The position numbers and the translations under genes are program-made. 64,000 bases of DNA from Thermocaproicibacter sp036260805 (GTDB lineage Bacteria > Bacillota > Clostridia > Oscillospirales > Acutalibacteraceae): contig DATALZ010000014.1 in the NCBI GenBank assembly GCA_036260805.1, positions 62,001-126,000 on the forward strand, written 5' to 3'. How positions within the stretch are numbered: position 1 is the stretch's first letter; the number at the start of each line of letters is the position of its first letter. The notes beneath the pieces are model-generated. The model was not told the DNA's origin. It did not search any database and saw only the letters and a list, made by a program, of their open reading frames with translations. Shown here in pieces: positions 23,938-32,513 of the stretch.

Positions 23938-24798
23938 ATGATGATTTCTTATGATTTAAAAAAACTGACGCTCATTGCACGGGGCGGTGAAGCCGATCTC
24001 TATGACATTGGAGACGGTAAGATCCTGCGGCTGTCCAGAAAACCTACGCCGCAGACAGCGGAAATGGAACAGCAGTTGTTTCAGCTTCTGGAAGAGAACG
24101 GCGTCAATGTGCCGCACCTCTACGAAACCCTCGAAGTGAACGGCATGCCGGGGAAAGTGATGCAAAAAATCAGCGGACAATCTCTTCTGGATCATATCGT
24201 CCGCCATCCGCTGATGCGCGGCGATGAAATGAAAAAATTTGTCTCTTTGCAGCTCCGCCTTGCCAAAATCAAGTGCGGAGACTGCGCGTATTCGCTGGAA
24301 GACGTTTACCATCATATTTTATCAGGGGAACCGCAGGTTTCCGGCGAAGTGCGGGAGTTCGTGCAGAAAATCTGGAGTGAACTTCCGCAGGGCGACAGCA
24401 TTTGTCACGGAGACTTTCACCCCGGAAATATTATGCTCGATGGCAGAAAGTATTATCTGATCGACTGGTCCGGTGCATATCGGGGCCGATTTGTGGCGGA
24501 TATTGCGCATTCCTATCTGCTGATGAAGCGTGTGCCTGAAATCCCGGGAGAGAGCAGGCTTGAATATACAGCGGTCAGATACTGGGGCGCGCGGTTTGCT
24601 GCGGCATATTTCAGGGAAGTTCAGAACCAGACGAAGATTGACCTTGCGGAGTTTTCAAAATGGACCGTCGTAATGTCGTTCATGCGCACTTACTACGGCC
24701 TTCCATCCGAAAAGACCGGGCGGATTGAATATCTGGAAAAGTGCCGCAACCTGTACCAAAAGCAGGTCGGCCCTGAAAAGTGGTTTGAATATATTTAA
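23938..24798 (+). CDS. Phosphotransferase, aminoglycoside phosphotransferase (APH)/choline kinase fold
   Basis: This 286-residue kinase-like protein has an N-terminal lobe beginning at ARGGEADLYDIGDGKILRLS. The catalytic loop is ICHGDFHPGNIML (about residues 157-169), with Asp as catalytic base and Asn as metal ligand. The metal-binding YLIDWSGAYRG (about 179-189) follows. APH-fold enzymes phosphorylate small hydroxylated molecules or sugars; there is no evidence that this is a resistance gene. It starts with two adjacent ATG codons after CGGAGATACG. It stands alone and is followed by a terminator. Confidence 0.85.
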   Translation: MMISYDLKKLTLIARGGEADLYDIGDGKILRLSRKPTPQTAEMEQQLFQLLEENGVNVPHLYETLEVNGMPGKVMQKISGQSLLDHIVRHPLMRGDEMKKFVSLQLRLAKIKCGDCAYSLEDVYHHILSGEPQVSGEVREFVQKIWSELPQGDSICHGDFHPGNIMLDGRKYYLIDWSGAYRGRFVADIAHSYLLMKRVPEIPGESRLEYTAVRYWGARFAAAYFREVQNQTKIDLAEFSKWTVVMSFMRTYYGLPSEKTGRIEYLEKCRNLYQKQVGPEKWFEYI

Positions 24799-24822
24799 AC
24801 AAAAATGTTAGAATCGACAAAA

Positions 24823-24847
24823 AGCTCACCGCAAGGTGGGCTTTTTC
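24823..24847 (+). terminator. Terminator of the APH-fold kinase gene
   Basis: AGCTCACC, loop GCAA, and GGTGGGCT form a stem followed by TTTTT. Confidence 0.85.
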
Positions 24848-24913
24848 GGCATTATTCATAAAAATTGAATGATAGAATTGGATGAGCAATCAGAAAAATA
24901 AAATACACCTGCA

Positions 24914-24942
24914 TTGTAATTTTTGTAGAAACACGCTATAAT
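24914..24942 (+). promoter_or_regulatory. Sigma-A promoter for the EF-G paralogue gene
   Basis: TTGTAA and TATAAT are separated by 17 nt, about 80 nt upstream of the GTG start. Confidence 0.65.
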
Positions 24943-25023
24943 TATCATGAAATTGGTTGAACAATTGTATGTTTTTAATATATGATTGGCATTCTTTTCA
25001 ACCCTGAAAGGAGCTGTTTTTTG

Positions 25024-27099
25024 GTGAAACAATATGAGGCGGGAAAAATTCTAAACATTGCGCTGGCTGGTCACAGCGGCGCTGGAAAAACGAGCCTAAC
25101 TGAGGCGATGCTGTACCTTTCCGGTGCATCCGACCGGCTTGGCAAAGTCGGCGAGGGCAGCACCGTGTCCGATTTTGATCCGGAGGAGATTCGCCGCAGA
25201 ACTTCCGTCATGACGGCAGCAGCTCCGCTGGAGTGGAAAAACAATAAAATCAACCTGCTGGACGCGCCGGGTCTTTTCGATTTTGAAGGCGGCATGTGCG
25301 AGGCGATCCGCGCTGCGGATTCCGTGCTGATTACAATTTCCGGAAAAGACGGCGTGAACGTCGGCACGGAGAAAGCCGCCGCCGCGGCCGACAGGCGCGG
25401 TCTTTCCAAAATCTTTTTTGTAAACGGCCTGTGCGACGAATGCGCGGATTTTTACAAGGTGTTTGAAAACCTGAAGGCGTTTTTCGGCCCGTCCATCTGC
25501 CCGGTGGTTGTGCCTTACATCCGCGACGGCAAAGCGAACATATATGTGAACGTTCTGGAATACAAAGCGTATGAATACCATGACGGCAAGGCTGTGGAAG
25601 TAAAGATGCCGGACATGGGCAACCGTCTGGACGGCCTGCGCACCGCGATTTATGAAGCAGTGGCCGAGACCGGCGACGATATGTTTGAAAAGTATTTTTC
25701 CGGCGAGCAGTTCACCCCGGAAGAAGTGATTGTCGGCATCAGCAAGGGCGTTAAATCCGGCGCAGTGTCTCCGGTCTTCTGCGGCGACGCGCTGCTTTTG
25801 AACGGAATTGACCAGCTTATGAACGGGCTTGCCTGGCTCGCCCCGACCGCAGCGGACAAAGCCGGCGAAACCGGGGAAGATGCGGACGGAAATCCGGTTG
25901 AAATCGCTGTGGATGAAAATGCCCAGCCTGCCGCCGTCGTGTTCAAGACTGTGGCTGACCCGTTTATCGGAAAACTTTCTTATATTAAAGTAATTGCCGG
26001 GAAGGTTTCCAGCGAAAGCCAGCTGATTAATATGCGCACGGGCGAGGCGGAGCGGATTGGCAAAACCCTGGTTCTGCGCGGGAAAAAGCAGGAAGACGCT
26101 CCTTACATCGGCGCGGGGGATATCGGCGCGGTTCCGAAGCTGCAGGGAGCGAAAACAGGCGATACCCTTTGTTCGCCCGCACGGAAAGTGAAGCTGGAGG
26201 GAGTGGATTATCCACATCCGGTCCTTTCCATGGCGGTTCTGCCCAAAAACAAGGGCGAAGAGGACAAAGTGGCGCAGGGCATCATCCGGCTGGAAGAGGA
26301 AGACCCGACCATACGGTTCCAGACCAATAAGGAAACGCACCAGATGATTCTTTCCGGCATGGGAGAACAGCATCTGGATGTAGTGGCGGCAAGGCTGAAG
26401 AAGAAATTCGGGGTGGAAATCACGCTGGAAAAACCGCGCGTGGCTTACCGCGAGACCATCCGTAAAAAGGTTCAGGTGCAGGGCAGATACAAAAAGCAGA
26501 CAGGCGGCCACGGCCAGTACGGGGACGTCTGGATTGAGTTTGAGCCATGCGAAAGCGAGAAAATGGAATTCGGGGAGCGTGTAGTCGGCGGTTCCGTGCC
26601 AAAGAACTTCTTCCCCGCGGTGGAAAAGGGCCTGCGAGAGAGTGTTGAGAAAGGCCCTCTCGCCGGATATCCGGTCGTGGGGCTTCGCGCTACGCTTTAC
26701 GACGGTTCCTATCATCCGGTGGACTCTTCCGAAATGTCGTTCAAAATGGCGGCAAACCTTGCATACAAGACCGGAATGCCCAAAGCAAACCCGGTTCTTC
26801 TGGAACCAATAGGCCTGCTGAAATGCACCGTGCCGGACGACGACATGGGCGACATTATGGGCGAGGTCAACAAACGCCGCGGCAGAGTGCTTGGCATGGA
26901 CCCCGCCGGCGACGGGCAGCAGACCATCGAGGCGGAAGCGCCCGAGGCCGAAATGCATGACTTCAGTACTTTCCTTCGCCAGACGACGCAGGGAAGAGGG
27001 AACTTCTCATTTGAATTTGTGCGCTATGAAGAAGCCCCTCCGCAGGTTTCCCAGAAAGTGATTGAAGGAGCAAAGAAAACAGAAGAAAGCGAATCGTGA
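25024..27099 (+). CDS. Elongation factor G-like translational GTPase (second EF-G type)
   Basis: This 691-residue protein has EF-G domain order: a GTPase domain with P-loop GHSGAGKTS (about residues 14-22) and the DAPG G3 motif, then domains II to V. The C-terminal half contains LGMDPAGDGQQTIEAEAPEAEM, as in EF-G domain V. The divergent start of the GTPase domain and its length mark it as the accessory EF-G paralogue common in clostridia, not the str-operon FusA, which would sit beside rpsG and tuf. It may act in ribosome recycling or under stress. The GTG at 25024 is preferred because AAGGAGC lies 10 nt upstream; the frame is open 14 codons further. Confidence 0.88.
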   Translation: MKQYEAGKILNIALAGHSGAGKTSLTEAMLYLSGASDRLGKVGEGSTVSDFDPEEIRRRTSVMTAAAPLEWKNNKINLLDAPGLFDFEGGMCEAIRAADSVLITISGKDGVNVGTEKAAAAADRRGLSKIFFVNGLCDECADFYKVFENLKAFFGPSICPVVVPYIRDGKANIYVNVLEYKAYEYHDGKAVEVKMPDMGNRLDGLRTAIYEAVAETGDDMFEKYFSGEQFTPEEVIVGISKGVKSGAVSPVFCGDALLLNGIDQLMNGLAWLAPTAADKAGETGEDADGNPVEIAVDENAQPAAVVFKTVADPFIGKLSYIKVIAGKVSSESQLINMRTGEAERIGKTLVLRGKKQEDAPYIGAGDIGAVPKLQGAKTGDTLCSPARKVKLEGVDYPHPVLSMAVLPKNKGEEDKVAQGIIRLEEEDPTIRFQTNKETHQMILSGMGEQHLDVVAARLKKKFGVEITLEKPRVAYRETIRKKVQVQGRYKKQTGGHGQYGDVWIEFEPCESEKMEFGERVVGGSVPKNFFPAVEKGLRESVEKGPLAGYPVVGLRATLYDGSYHPVDSSEMSFKMAANLAYKTGMPKANPVLLEPIGLLKCTVPDDDMGDIMGEVNKRRGRVLGMDPAGDGQQTIEAEAPEAEMHDFSTFLRQTTQGRGNFSFEFVRYEEAPPQVSQKVIEGAKKTEESES

Positions 27100-27106
27100 A
27101 TTTTTA

Positions 27107-27162
27107 CCGCCCCCCAGGCATATCTATTCCATGAGGAATCGGATTTTGTTTAGGGGGCGGAG
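27107..27162 (+). promoter_or_regulatory. Hairpin that can hide the ribosome binding site of the DUF4830 gene
   Basis: CCGCCCCC at 27107-27114 can pair perfectly with GGGGGCGG at 27153-27160, which is the core of the purine-rich ribosome site before the ATG at 27165. A small ATTCC/GGAAT hairpin is nested inside (27126-27139). The layout would let RNA folding lower translation of the downstream gene. No ligand or protein is suggested by the sequence. Confidence 0.45.
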
Positions 27163-27164
27163 TT

Positions 27165-27800
27165 ATGTTTGTACTGTCTGTTAAGCACAACCGCAGAAAG
27201 ACAATTGTTGTTCTGGCTGTGCTCATTGTAGCCATTACGGCGGTAATCGTGTTGCTGGGGATTCACAATACGTCGCCGCAGGCCGAGTACGCCGGTAAAA
27301 AGTACGCACTCTCCGCCGCAACAAATGAAGAGCGTGTTGCGTTTTTCAAACAATTCGGCTGGAGCGTAAAAAGCGAACCGGCCAGTTCGGGGGAGGTGAC
27401 GATCCCCGAAAAGTTCAACGATGTCTATACCACATACAACAACATCCAGAAGGAACAAGGCCTGGATTTGCTGCCCTATGCAGGCAAAACGGTAGAGCAG
27501 TGGATTTATGATGTGACAAATTATCCGCAGCAGGAAACGATGCGCGGTACCATACTGGTTTACAACGGCAGGGTAATCGGCGGCGACCTGAGTACGCCCC
27601 AGCTTGACGGCTTTATGACCGGATTTGACGGCCAGGCTGAAAGCCAGGATTACACCATTGACCAGCCCACGCTTGCGCGTAGCAATACCGGCACTCTGAC
27701 GAGCGTTTCTTCCGCGTCGGCTGCGCAGACTTCATCCGTACAGGAAGCGAAGAAACCGGTTTCATCCGCAATTCCGGCAAACGCGTGGCCGACGGATTGA
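27165..27800 (+). CDS. DUF4830 domain protein, membrane-anchored
   Basis: This 211-residue protein has a basic N-terminus and one membrane helix (about residues 12-34, TIVVLAVLIVAITAVIVLL). A DUF4830-like domain (about 50-150) contains NEERVAFFKQFGWSV and PYAGKTVEQWIYDVTNYP, and a Ser/Ala-rich tail follows (about 165-211). It probably faces the outside of the cell. Function is unknown. It follows the EF-G-like gene after 65 nt that hold an SD-masking hairpin. Confidence 0.75.
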   Translation: MFVLSVKHNRRKTIVVLAVLIVAITAVIVLLGIHNTSPQAEYAGKKYALSAATNEERVAFFKQFGWSVKSEPASSGEVTIPEKFNDVYTTYNNIQKEQGLDLLPYAGKTVEQWIYDVTNYPQQETMRGTILVYNGRVIGGDLSTPQLDGFMTGFDGQAESQDYTIDQPTLARSNTGTLTSVSSASAAQTSSVQEAKKPVSSAIPANAWPTD

Positions 27801-27825
27801 ACTTTTTCCGCAGAACGGGTATACT
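27797..27825 (+). promoter_or_regulatory. Sigma-A promoter for the pseudouridine synthase gene
   Basis: TTGAAC and TATACT are separated by 17 nt. The -35 overlaps the stop codon of the DUF4830 gene. The transcript would begin close to the hairpin at 27835-27866. Confidence 0.65.
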
Positions 27826-27834
27826 AATGGAATC

Positions 27835-27866
27835 TGCCGGTAGAGCAGGCTGACTGCTTTACCGGC
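27835..27866 (+). other. Leader hairpin before the pseudouridine synthase gene
   Basis: The stem TGCCGGTAGAGCAG / CTGCTTTACCGGCA with one mismatch lies near the predicted transcript start. It has no T tract, so it is not a terminator. It may be a 5' stabiliser or a protein-binding hairpin. Confidence 0.45.
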
Positions 27867-27924
27867 AACTTCAGAGGACCGCTGCAAAGGCAGCTGCAAA
27901 TTGCGGAAAGGCATGGATCAGGGA

Positions 27925-28650
27925 ATGAAAAAAGAGCGGCTCGACAAAATACTTTCTTCACAGAATTTGGGTACCCGGCGGGATGTCGGCACGCTGATCC
28001 GGAACGGACGCGTTACGGTAAACGGCGAGGTTGTGCGCAAATCGGACTTTAAAGCTGATCCGGAAGCCGACAGCATTGCCCTTGACGGCGATTTACTGAC
28101 GGTGAAGCAGCATTTATACCTGATGATGAATAAACCCGGCGGAGTACTCTCTGCATCCAGAGCTCCATCTGCACGCACCGTGGTGGATTTACTGCCGCAC
28201 GAATGGCAGCGCCGCGGTATTTTTCCTGCAGGCCGGCTGGACAAAGATACCGAGGGCCTACTGATTTTAACGGATGACGGTGACTTCGCGCACAGGATGC
28301 TTGCCCCAAAGAAGCATGTGGTAAAATGGTACGAGGCCCGCCTTGCCGCTCCGGTAACCGCTGCCGATGCAGAGGCGTTCCGCACCGGCGTGGAGCTTTC
28401 AGACCGGACTTGCCTCCCGGCAGAGCTAAGCGTTCTGCAGGACGGAGAGCATCCGCTTGTTTCCGTAAAAATTCATGAGGGAAAATTTCATCAGGTGAAG
28501 CGCATGTTCCTCGCGAGGGATAATTTGGTTCTTGCGCTCAGGCGCGTCCGCATCGGTGATTTAAGGCTGGACGAAAGCCTTGGCATGGGTGAAGCAAGAG
28601 AACTAAACAATAATGAGATAAAGTCAATATTTGTCGATAAATCCTTATAA
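27925..28650 (+). CDS. Pseudouridine synthase, RsuA/RluB/RluE/RluF family
   Basis: This 241-residue protein has an N-terminal S4 RNA-binding domain (LDKILSSQNLGTRRDVGTLI) followed by the catalytic domain. The signature PAGRLDKDTEGLLILT carries the catalytic Asp in GRLDKDT, and the second motif is HEGKFHQVKRMF. It would convert one uridine of 16S or 23S rRNA to pseudouridine; the target position cannot be told. ATG codons at 27913 and 27925 and a TTG at 27901 are possible starts. 27925 is chosen because it leaves GGAAAGG and CAGGGA upstream and agrees with the family start MKKERLDK. Confidence 0.85.
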   Translation: MKKERLDKILSSQNLGTRRDVGTLIRNGRVTVNGEVVRKSDFKADPEADSIALDGDLLTVKQHLYLMMNKPGGVLSASRAPSARTVVDLLPHEWQRRGIFPAGRLDKDTEGLLILTDDGDFAHRMLAPKKHVVKWYEARLAAPVTAADAEAFRTGVELSDRTCLPAELSVLQDGEHPLVSVKIHEGKFHQVKRMFLARDNLVLALRRVRIGDLRLDESLGMGEARELNNNEIKSIFVDKSL

Positions 28651-28848
28651 AATTTAAACGAAAATTTCGGATTGCTTTTGTGTTTTATCGGAATTACATA
28701 AAGACGACAATTGAATTTTGGGCAAAAAGAGTCTGTTCTTCGGCGCGAAGTTCTGTTATTATTAGACTGCATTGTAAGCGGGGGCGCAATACAGAAATGT
28801 ATTGTGCGCGTATGGAAGAAATTTAGATGGATTATCAGGAGGTTTATT

Positions 28849-29961
28849 ATGGCAAGTGTGACACTAAAAAATGTCTATAAGGTCTACAGCGGCGGAGTTA
28901 CGGCCGTGTCGGATTTCAATCTGGAGATTGCAGATAAGGAATTCGTTATTCTGGTAGGTCCTTCCGGATGCGGAAAGTCAACAACCCTCAGAATGATTGC
29001 CGGACTTGAAGAAATTACAAAAGGCGAACTCTACATAGGCGATACTCTTGCCAATGATGTAGCGCCGAAAGACCGCGACATTGCAATGGTGTTCCAGAAC
29101 TATGCTCTTTATCCGCATATGACGGTTTTTGATAATATGGCATTCGGCCTGAAACTGCGCAAGGTTCCGAAGGATGAAATCAAACGCCGCGTTGAAGAGG
29201 CTGCAAAGATCCTCGACATCTCTCATTTACTTGACAGAAAGCCGAAGGCTCTGTCTGGTGGCCAGAGACAGCGTGTTGCTCTTGGCCGTGCAATCGTCCG
29301 TAACCCGAAGGTCTTCCTTCTGGATGAACCTCTTTCCAACTTGGACGCCAAGCTGCGTGCACAGATGAGGACCGAGATTTCCAAACTGCATCAGCGTTTG
29401 GGCACAACCTTTATCTATGTTACACATGACCAGACCGAAGCTATGACGATGGGCGACCGCATCGTAGTTATGAAGGATGGCTTTGTACAGCAGGTTGATA
29501 CACCGCAGAACCTTTACGATTTCCCGGTGAACGAATTCGTTGCAGGATTCATGGGTTCTCCGCAGATGAACTTCATCGACGGCACCGTCAACAAGGAAGG
29601 CGCCGACTATGTGTTCCATTTCGGTCAATACGGCATCAAGATTCCGGCTGCAAAGAACAAGGACGACGTCCTGAAAGATTACGTCGGCAAGAATGTTGTT
29701 CTCGGCATCCGTCCGGAAAATGTTCACGACGAACCGGAATTCCTTGCTAAGGCTACCGAGGGCATTGTTGAATCCGACGTTGAAGTTACAGAACTGATGG
29801 GCGCTGAAACCTATCTGTACCTGAACTGCGAAGGCACTCAGATTACAGCTCGTGTTGAGCCTACATCTACCGCTAAGACAGGCGACAGAATTAAGATCGC
29901 ATTTGAGCTTTCCAAGCTGCACATGTTCGACAAGGAAACCGAGAAGACAATTCTCAACTAA
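28849..29961 (+). CDS. ABC transporter ATP-binding protein, MsmK/UgpC/MalK type
   Basis: This 370-residue nucleotide-binding subunit has Walker A GPSGCGKST, the signature LSGGQRQRVALGRA and Walker B VFLLDEPLSNLD, followed by a C-terminal TOBE/MalK-type regulatory domain with GIRPENVHDEPEF. It powers CUT1-type importers of maltodextrins, oligosaccharides or glycerol phosphate, and a lone copy like this often serves several importers in Firmicutes. No permease is nearby. AGGAGG precedes the ATG at 28849. It is followed by a terminator. The glucan-degradation genes further right fit a role in sugar use. Confidence 0.93.
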   Translation: MASVTLKNVYKVYSGGVTAVSDFNLEIADKEFVILVGPSGCGKSTTLRMIAGLEEITKGELYIGDTLANDVAPKDRDIAMVFQNYALYPHMTVFDNMAFGLKLRKVPKDEIKRRVEEAAKILDISHLLDRKPKALSGGQRQRVALGRAIVRNPKVFLLDEPLSNLDAKLRAQMRTEISKLHQRLGTTFIYVTHDQTEAMTMGDRIVVMKDGFVQQVDTPQNLYDFPVNEFVAGFMGSPQMNFIDGTVNKEGADYVFHFGQYGIKIPAAKNKDDVLKDYVGKNVVLGIRPENVHDEPEFLAKATEGIVESDVEVTELMGAETYLYLNCEGTQITARVEPTSTAKTGDRIKIAFELSKLHMFDKETEKTILN

Positions 29962-29984
29962 TTTTCTCACATTAGTGTATAATT

Positions 29985-30013
29985 AAGGGTCGTGCTTTTG
30001 CACGGCCCTTTTC
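29985..30013 (+). terminator. Terminator of the ABC ATPase gene
   Basis: AAGGGTCGTGC, loop TTTT, and GCACGGCCCTT form a stem followed by TTC. It is GC-rich, with a modest T tract. Confidence 0.75.
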
Positions 30014-30054
30014 AAATGTCAGCTTACTGCAATTCGTAAACTGTGCCGAAATTA

Positions 30055-30084
30055 CAAAAACGCCCCGGTATTATACCGGGGCGT
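30055..30084 (-). terminator. Terminator of mreB (minus strand)
   Basis: The perfect stem AACGCCCCGGTAT / ATACCGGGGCGTT is followed on the minus strand by a U-rich tract. It lies 19 nt after the mreB stop codon. Confidence 0.88.
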
Positions 30085-30102
30085 TGCTGATTCACGTTTG
30101 AA

Positions 30103-31119
30103 TTATTTCTTTTTATCCGCCTTGTAGTAAGAGGACGGCATGTTGACTTCCAACTGTTTGCCGGTGCCGTTGACAACGCAGTCCAATGGATTTTCCGCCA
30201 CATGCACAGGCATGCCGGTTTCCTGTTCGACCAGTTGATCCAGCCCGCGGAGCAGTGCGCCGCCGCCGGTAAGCATAATGCCGTGGTCAATGATATCCGC
30301 AGAAAGCTCCGGAGGAGTCTTTTCCAGCGTGCTCTTGATTGCATCGATAATCAATGCAAGCGGATCGCTGAGGGCCTCGCGGACTTCCGATGCATTAATC
30401 GTAACATTCTTTGGCAGACCGTCTACTAGGTTGCGGCCTTTGATTTCAACGGATGCGCCTTCGTTGTCTTCCGTCGGATAGGCTGAACCGATTTTAATCT
30501 TGATTTCTTCTGCGGTGCGTTCACCGATCAGGAGGTTATATTTTTTCTTAACATAGGAAATAATGGATTCGTCAAACTTATCGCCCGCGCAGCGAACGGA
30601 AACGGATGTAACAATATCGCCGAGAGAAATAACGGCAACTTCTGCCGTACCGCCGCCGATATCTACTACCATGCTGCCAGTAGGTTCGGAGACCGGAAGT
30701 CCGGCGCCGATTGCCGCGGCCATGGGTTCTTCAATCAGCTCAACGTTGCTTGCGCCTGCCTGACGGGCGGCGTCTTCAACCGCACGGCGTTCCACTTCGG
30801 TTACACCGGATGGAATGCAGATGATAATATGGGGCTTTGAGAATGTGCTTGATTTTACCGCCTGCTTGATGAAGTGCTTCAACATGGTTGCGGTAATGTC
30901 GAAATCTGCAATAACGCCGTCCTTCATTGGGCGTACCGCAACAATGGAACCCGGCGTACGGCCAATCATCTCTTTGGCGTGTTTGCCAACCGCAAGAACG
31001 GTATCTGTCCTGACATCGACCGCCACAACAGAAGGCTCACGCATTACGATGCCCTTTCCCTTCATGAACACCAGCGTGTTGGCGGTGCCAAGGTCAATGC
31101 CTATATCTTTTGAAAACAT
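30103..31119 (-). CDS. mreB: Rod shape-determining protein MreB (MreB/Mbl)
   Basis: This 338-residue actin-like ATPase forms membrane filaments that guide cell-wall synthesis along the side wall. Actin-fold motifs are present: the phosphate 1 loop DIGIDLGTANTLVF, the phosphate 2 loop VVDIGGGTAEVAVISLG, and the adenosine loop HGIMLTGGGALLRGLD. The length is normal for MreB. The start has GGAAAGGGGAAA upstream and a promoter about 80 nt further. mreC and mreD are not in the window. The neighbours maf and DUF4321 are usual companions of the mre cluster. Confidence 0.94.
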   Translation of the reverse strand: MFSKDIGIDLGTANTLVFMKGKGIVMREPSVVAVDVRTDTVLAVGKHAKEMIGRTPGSIVAVRPMKDGVIADFDITATMLKHFIKQAVKSSTFSKPHIIICIPSGVTEVERRAVEDAARQAGASNVELIEEPMAAAIGAGLPVSEPTGSMVVDIGGGTAEVAVISLGDIVTSVSVRCAGDKFDESIISYVKKKYNLLIGERTAEEIKIKIGSAYPTEDNEGASVEIKGRNLVDGLPKNVTINASEVREALSDPLALIIDAIKSTLEKTPPELSADIIDHGIMLTGGGALLRGLDQLVEQETGMPVHVAENPLDCVVNGTGKQLEVNMPSSYYKADKKK

Positions 31120-31195
31120 CGGTTAATTTTCCCCTTTCCGGTCTTCCTGCAACTGAAAGCCGCAAAATTCCCGCAAACGTAATTTCACAATCTCT

Positions 31196-31224
31196 ATTAT
31201 AACCCCAACCGCTCAGATACTCAA
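31196..31224 (-). promoter_or_regulatory. Promoter of mreB
   Basis: On the minus strand TTGAGT and TATAAT are separated by 17 nt, in the gap between maf and mreB, so mreB can be transcribed apart from maf. Confidence 0.7.
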
Positions 31225-31249
31225 TAACAAAATATAGCTGCGGTAAATT

Positions 31250-31813
31250 TTATTCTTCGTCGGATTTCATGCTGTTGAGGATGCGTTTGATTTTTGCAAT
31301 GGGGAGCCCCATAATGTTGTAAAAATCACCGTTAATACGCTTTACAAACAAAGCACCTTTTCCCTGAATTCCGTAGGAACCAGCCTTGTCGAGCGGTTCG
31401 CCGGTTGCGACATACTCGTCAATTTCTTCCGGTGTAAGCGCGTAGAACTCAACCGATGTGACCTCATGCCCGCACACGAATTTTTTCCCTTTTATTACAG
31501 TATAACCTGTATAAACCTGATGCACATTCCCTGACAAAAGCTTCAGCATGGCTTTCGCCGCTTCTTCATCCTTTGGCTTTCCCAGGATGCGGCCTTTGAG
31601 CACGACAACAGTGTCTGCGGCGAGAATTGTGTCCGCTGGGTGCAGCTTTGCAACAGCCTGTGCTTTTCGCGTTGAGAGCTGTTCTACAACCTGCATCGGC
31701 GGCGTGCCATGCAGAACAGTTTCGTTAACGCTGGCGGGTTCAACCGTGAACTCGAACCCCGCTTTTGTCAGCAGCTCGCTGCGTCTGGGTGAAGAAGATG
31801 CAAGAAATAACAT
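31250..31813 (-). CDS. maf: Maf-family nucleoside triphosphate pyrophosphatase
   Basis: This 187-residue protein has the Maf signature LASSSPRRSELL at the N-terminus, the catalytic ILAADTVVVLKGRILGKPKD, and the closing GLPIAKIKRIL. Maf enzymes hydrolyse dTTP/UTP or modified nucleotides and affect septum formation. It is 9 nt downstream of the DUF4321 gene, so the two are co-transcribed. A position next to mreB is common in Firmicutes. Confidence 0.93.
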   Translation of the reverse strand: MLFLASSSPRRSELLTKAGFEFTVEPASVNETVLHGTPPMQVVEQLSTRKAQAVAKLHPADTILAADTVVVLKGRILGKPKDEEAAKAMLKLLSGNVHQVYTGYTVIKGKKFVCGHEVTSVEFYALTPEEIDEYVATGEPLDKAGSYGIQGKGALFVKRINGDFYNIMGLPIAKIKRILNSMKSDEE

Positions 31814-31822
31814 GGTATATCC

Positions 31823-32089
31823 CTATCCTTTTACTTGAATTCTTGTGTATACAAAAATAGCGATTAAAAGCAACAACGCCTGAGCAACATTAATATCAAT
31901 CATCATACCGAAAGTTATTTGAATAATAGAAAGGTCAACGGTCACCGTTGAAATACCGAATTTTGCCGCAATCGCAAGCCAGGAAAGAAAGTGATTGCCT
32001 ATGACGGCCCCCGCAATCGCTTTCCCAAGAACGACTGAGAGAACAATCGAAACTATTAATATAAGCGTTTTTATAATGCCCTTTTTCAT
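31823..32089 (-). CDS. DUF4321 small membrane protein
   Basis: This 88-residue protein has an N-terminal membrane helix (about residues 7-27, LILIVSIVLSVVLGKAIAG) and a second helix near the C-terminus (about 65-83). The middle, VTVDLSIIQITFGMMIDIN, is the conserved block of DUF4321 proteins, which occur beside maf and mreB in clostridia. The role is unknown, but the context suggests cell shape or division. The start has AGGAGATA upstream. Confidence 0.82.
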   Translation of the reverse strand: MKKGIIKTLILIVSIVLSVVLGKAIAGAVIGNHFLSWLAIAAKFGISTVTVDLSIIQITFGMMIDINVAQALLLLIAIFVYTRIQVKG

Positions 32090-32271
32090 GAAAATAATAT
32101 CTCCTGTTTTTTGTGGCCATGTTTGAAAAATCAGGAAAATCGTCGGCTTCGGCTAAAATTGTGCCGCCCTGCGTCAAGAATGTTCGGCATGGTTTTAACT
32201 CGATAATCCGTCGCTTTGTATTTCCTATGTATATCAGGTGGTGACATGAAAATAAAGATCAGATATGCCAT

Positions 32272-32397
32272 CTATAATTTTTGGAATCTTTTATCATTCC
32301 ATATATCTATATCCATTCCTATAATAAATGACCAAACAGCAATTATAATAAAAACTGCTGTATATATGATCTTTTTAAAAATATGATTATTCATCAT
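32272..32397 (-). CDS. 41-residue single-helix membrane protein
   Basis: This short gene begins ATGATG, 4 nt after a perfect AAGGAG. It encodes a basic N-terminus, one membrane helix (about residues 10-27, IYTAVFIIIAVWSFIIG) and a short charged end WNDKRFQKL, then TAG. The strong ribosome site and clean topology argue that it is real. The 425-nt gap between DUF4321 and dut is otherwise empty and AT-rich. Function unknown. Confidence 0.55.
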   Translation of the reverse strand: MMNNHIFKKIIYTAVFIIIAVWSFIIGMDIDIWNDKRFQKL

Positions 32398-32513
32398 AAA
32401 CTCCTTAAGCTATAAAAGTCATAACTGGCGATGGAAAATGAATATCAAATTTTTAATATTTGTATACTTGGATCAATTCCGTGCCATAAAAATTTTCATT
32501 GATCAAACACGGC

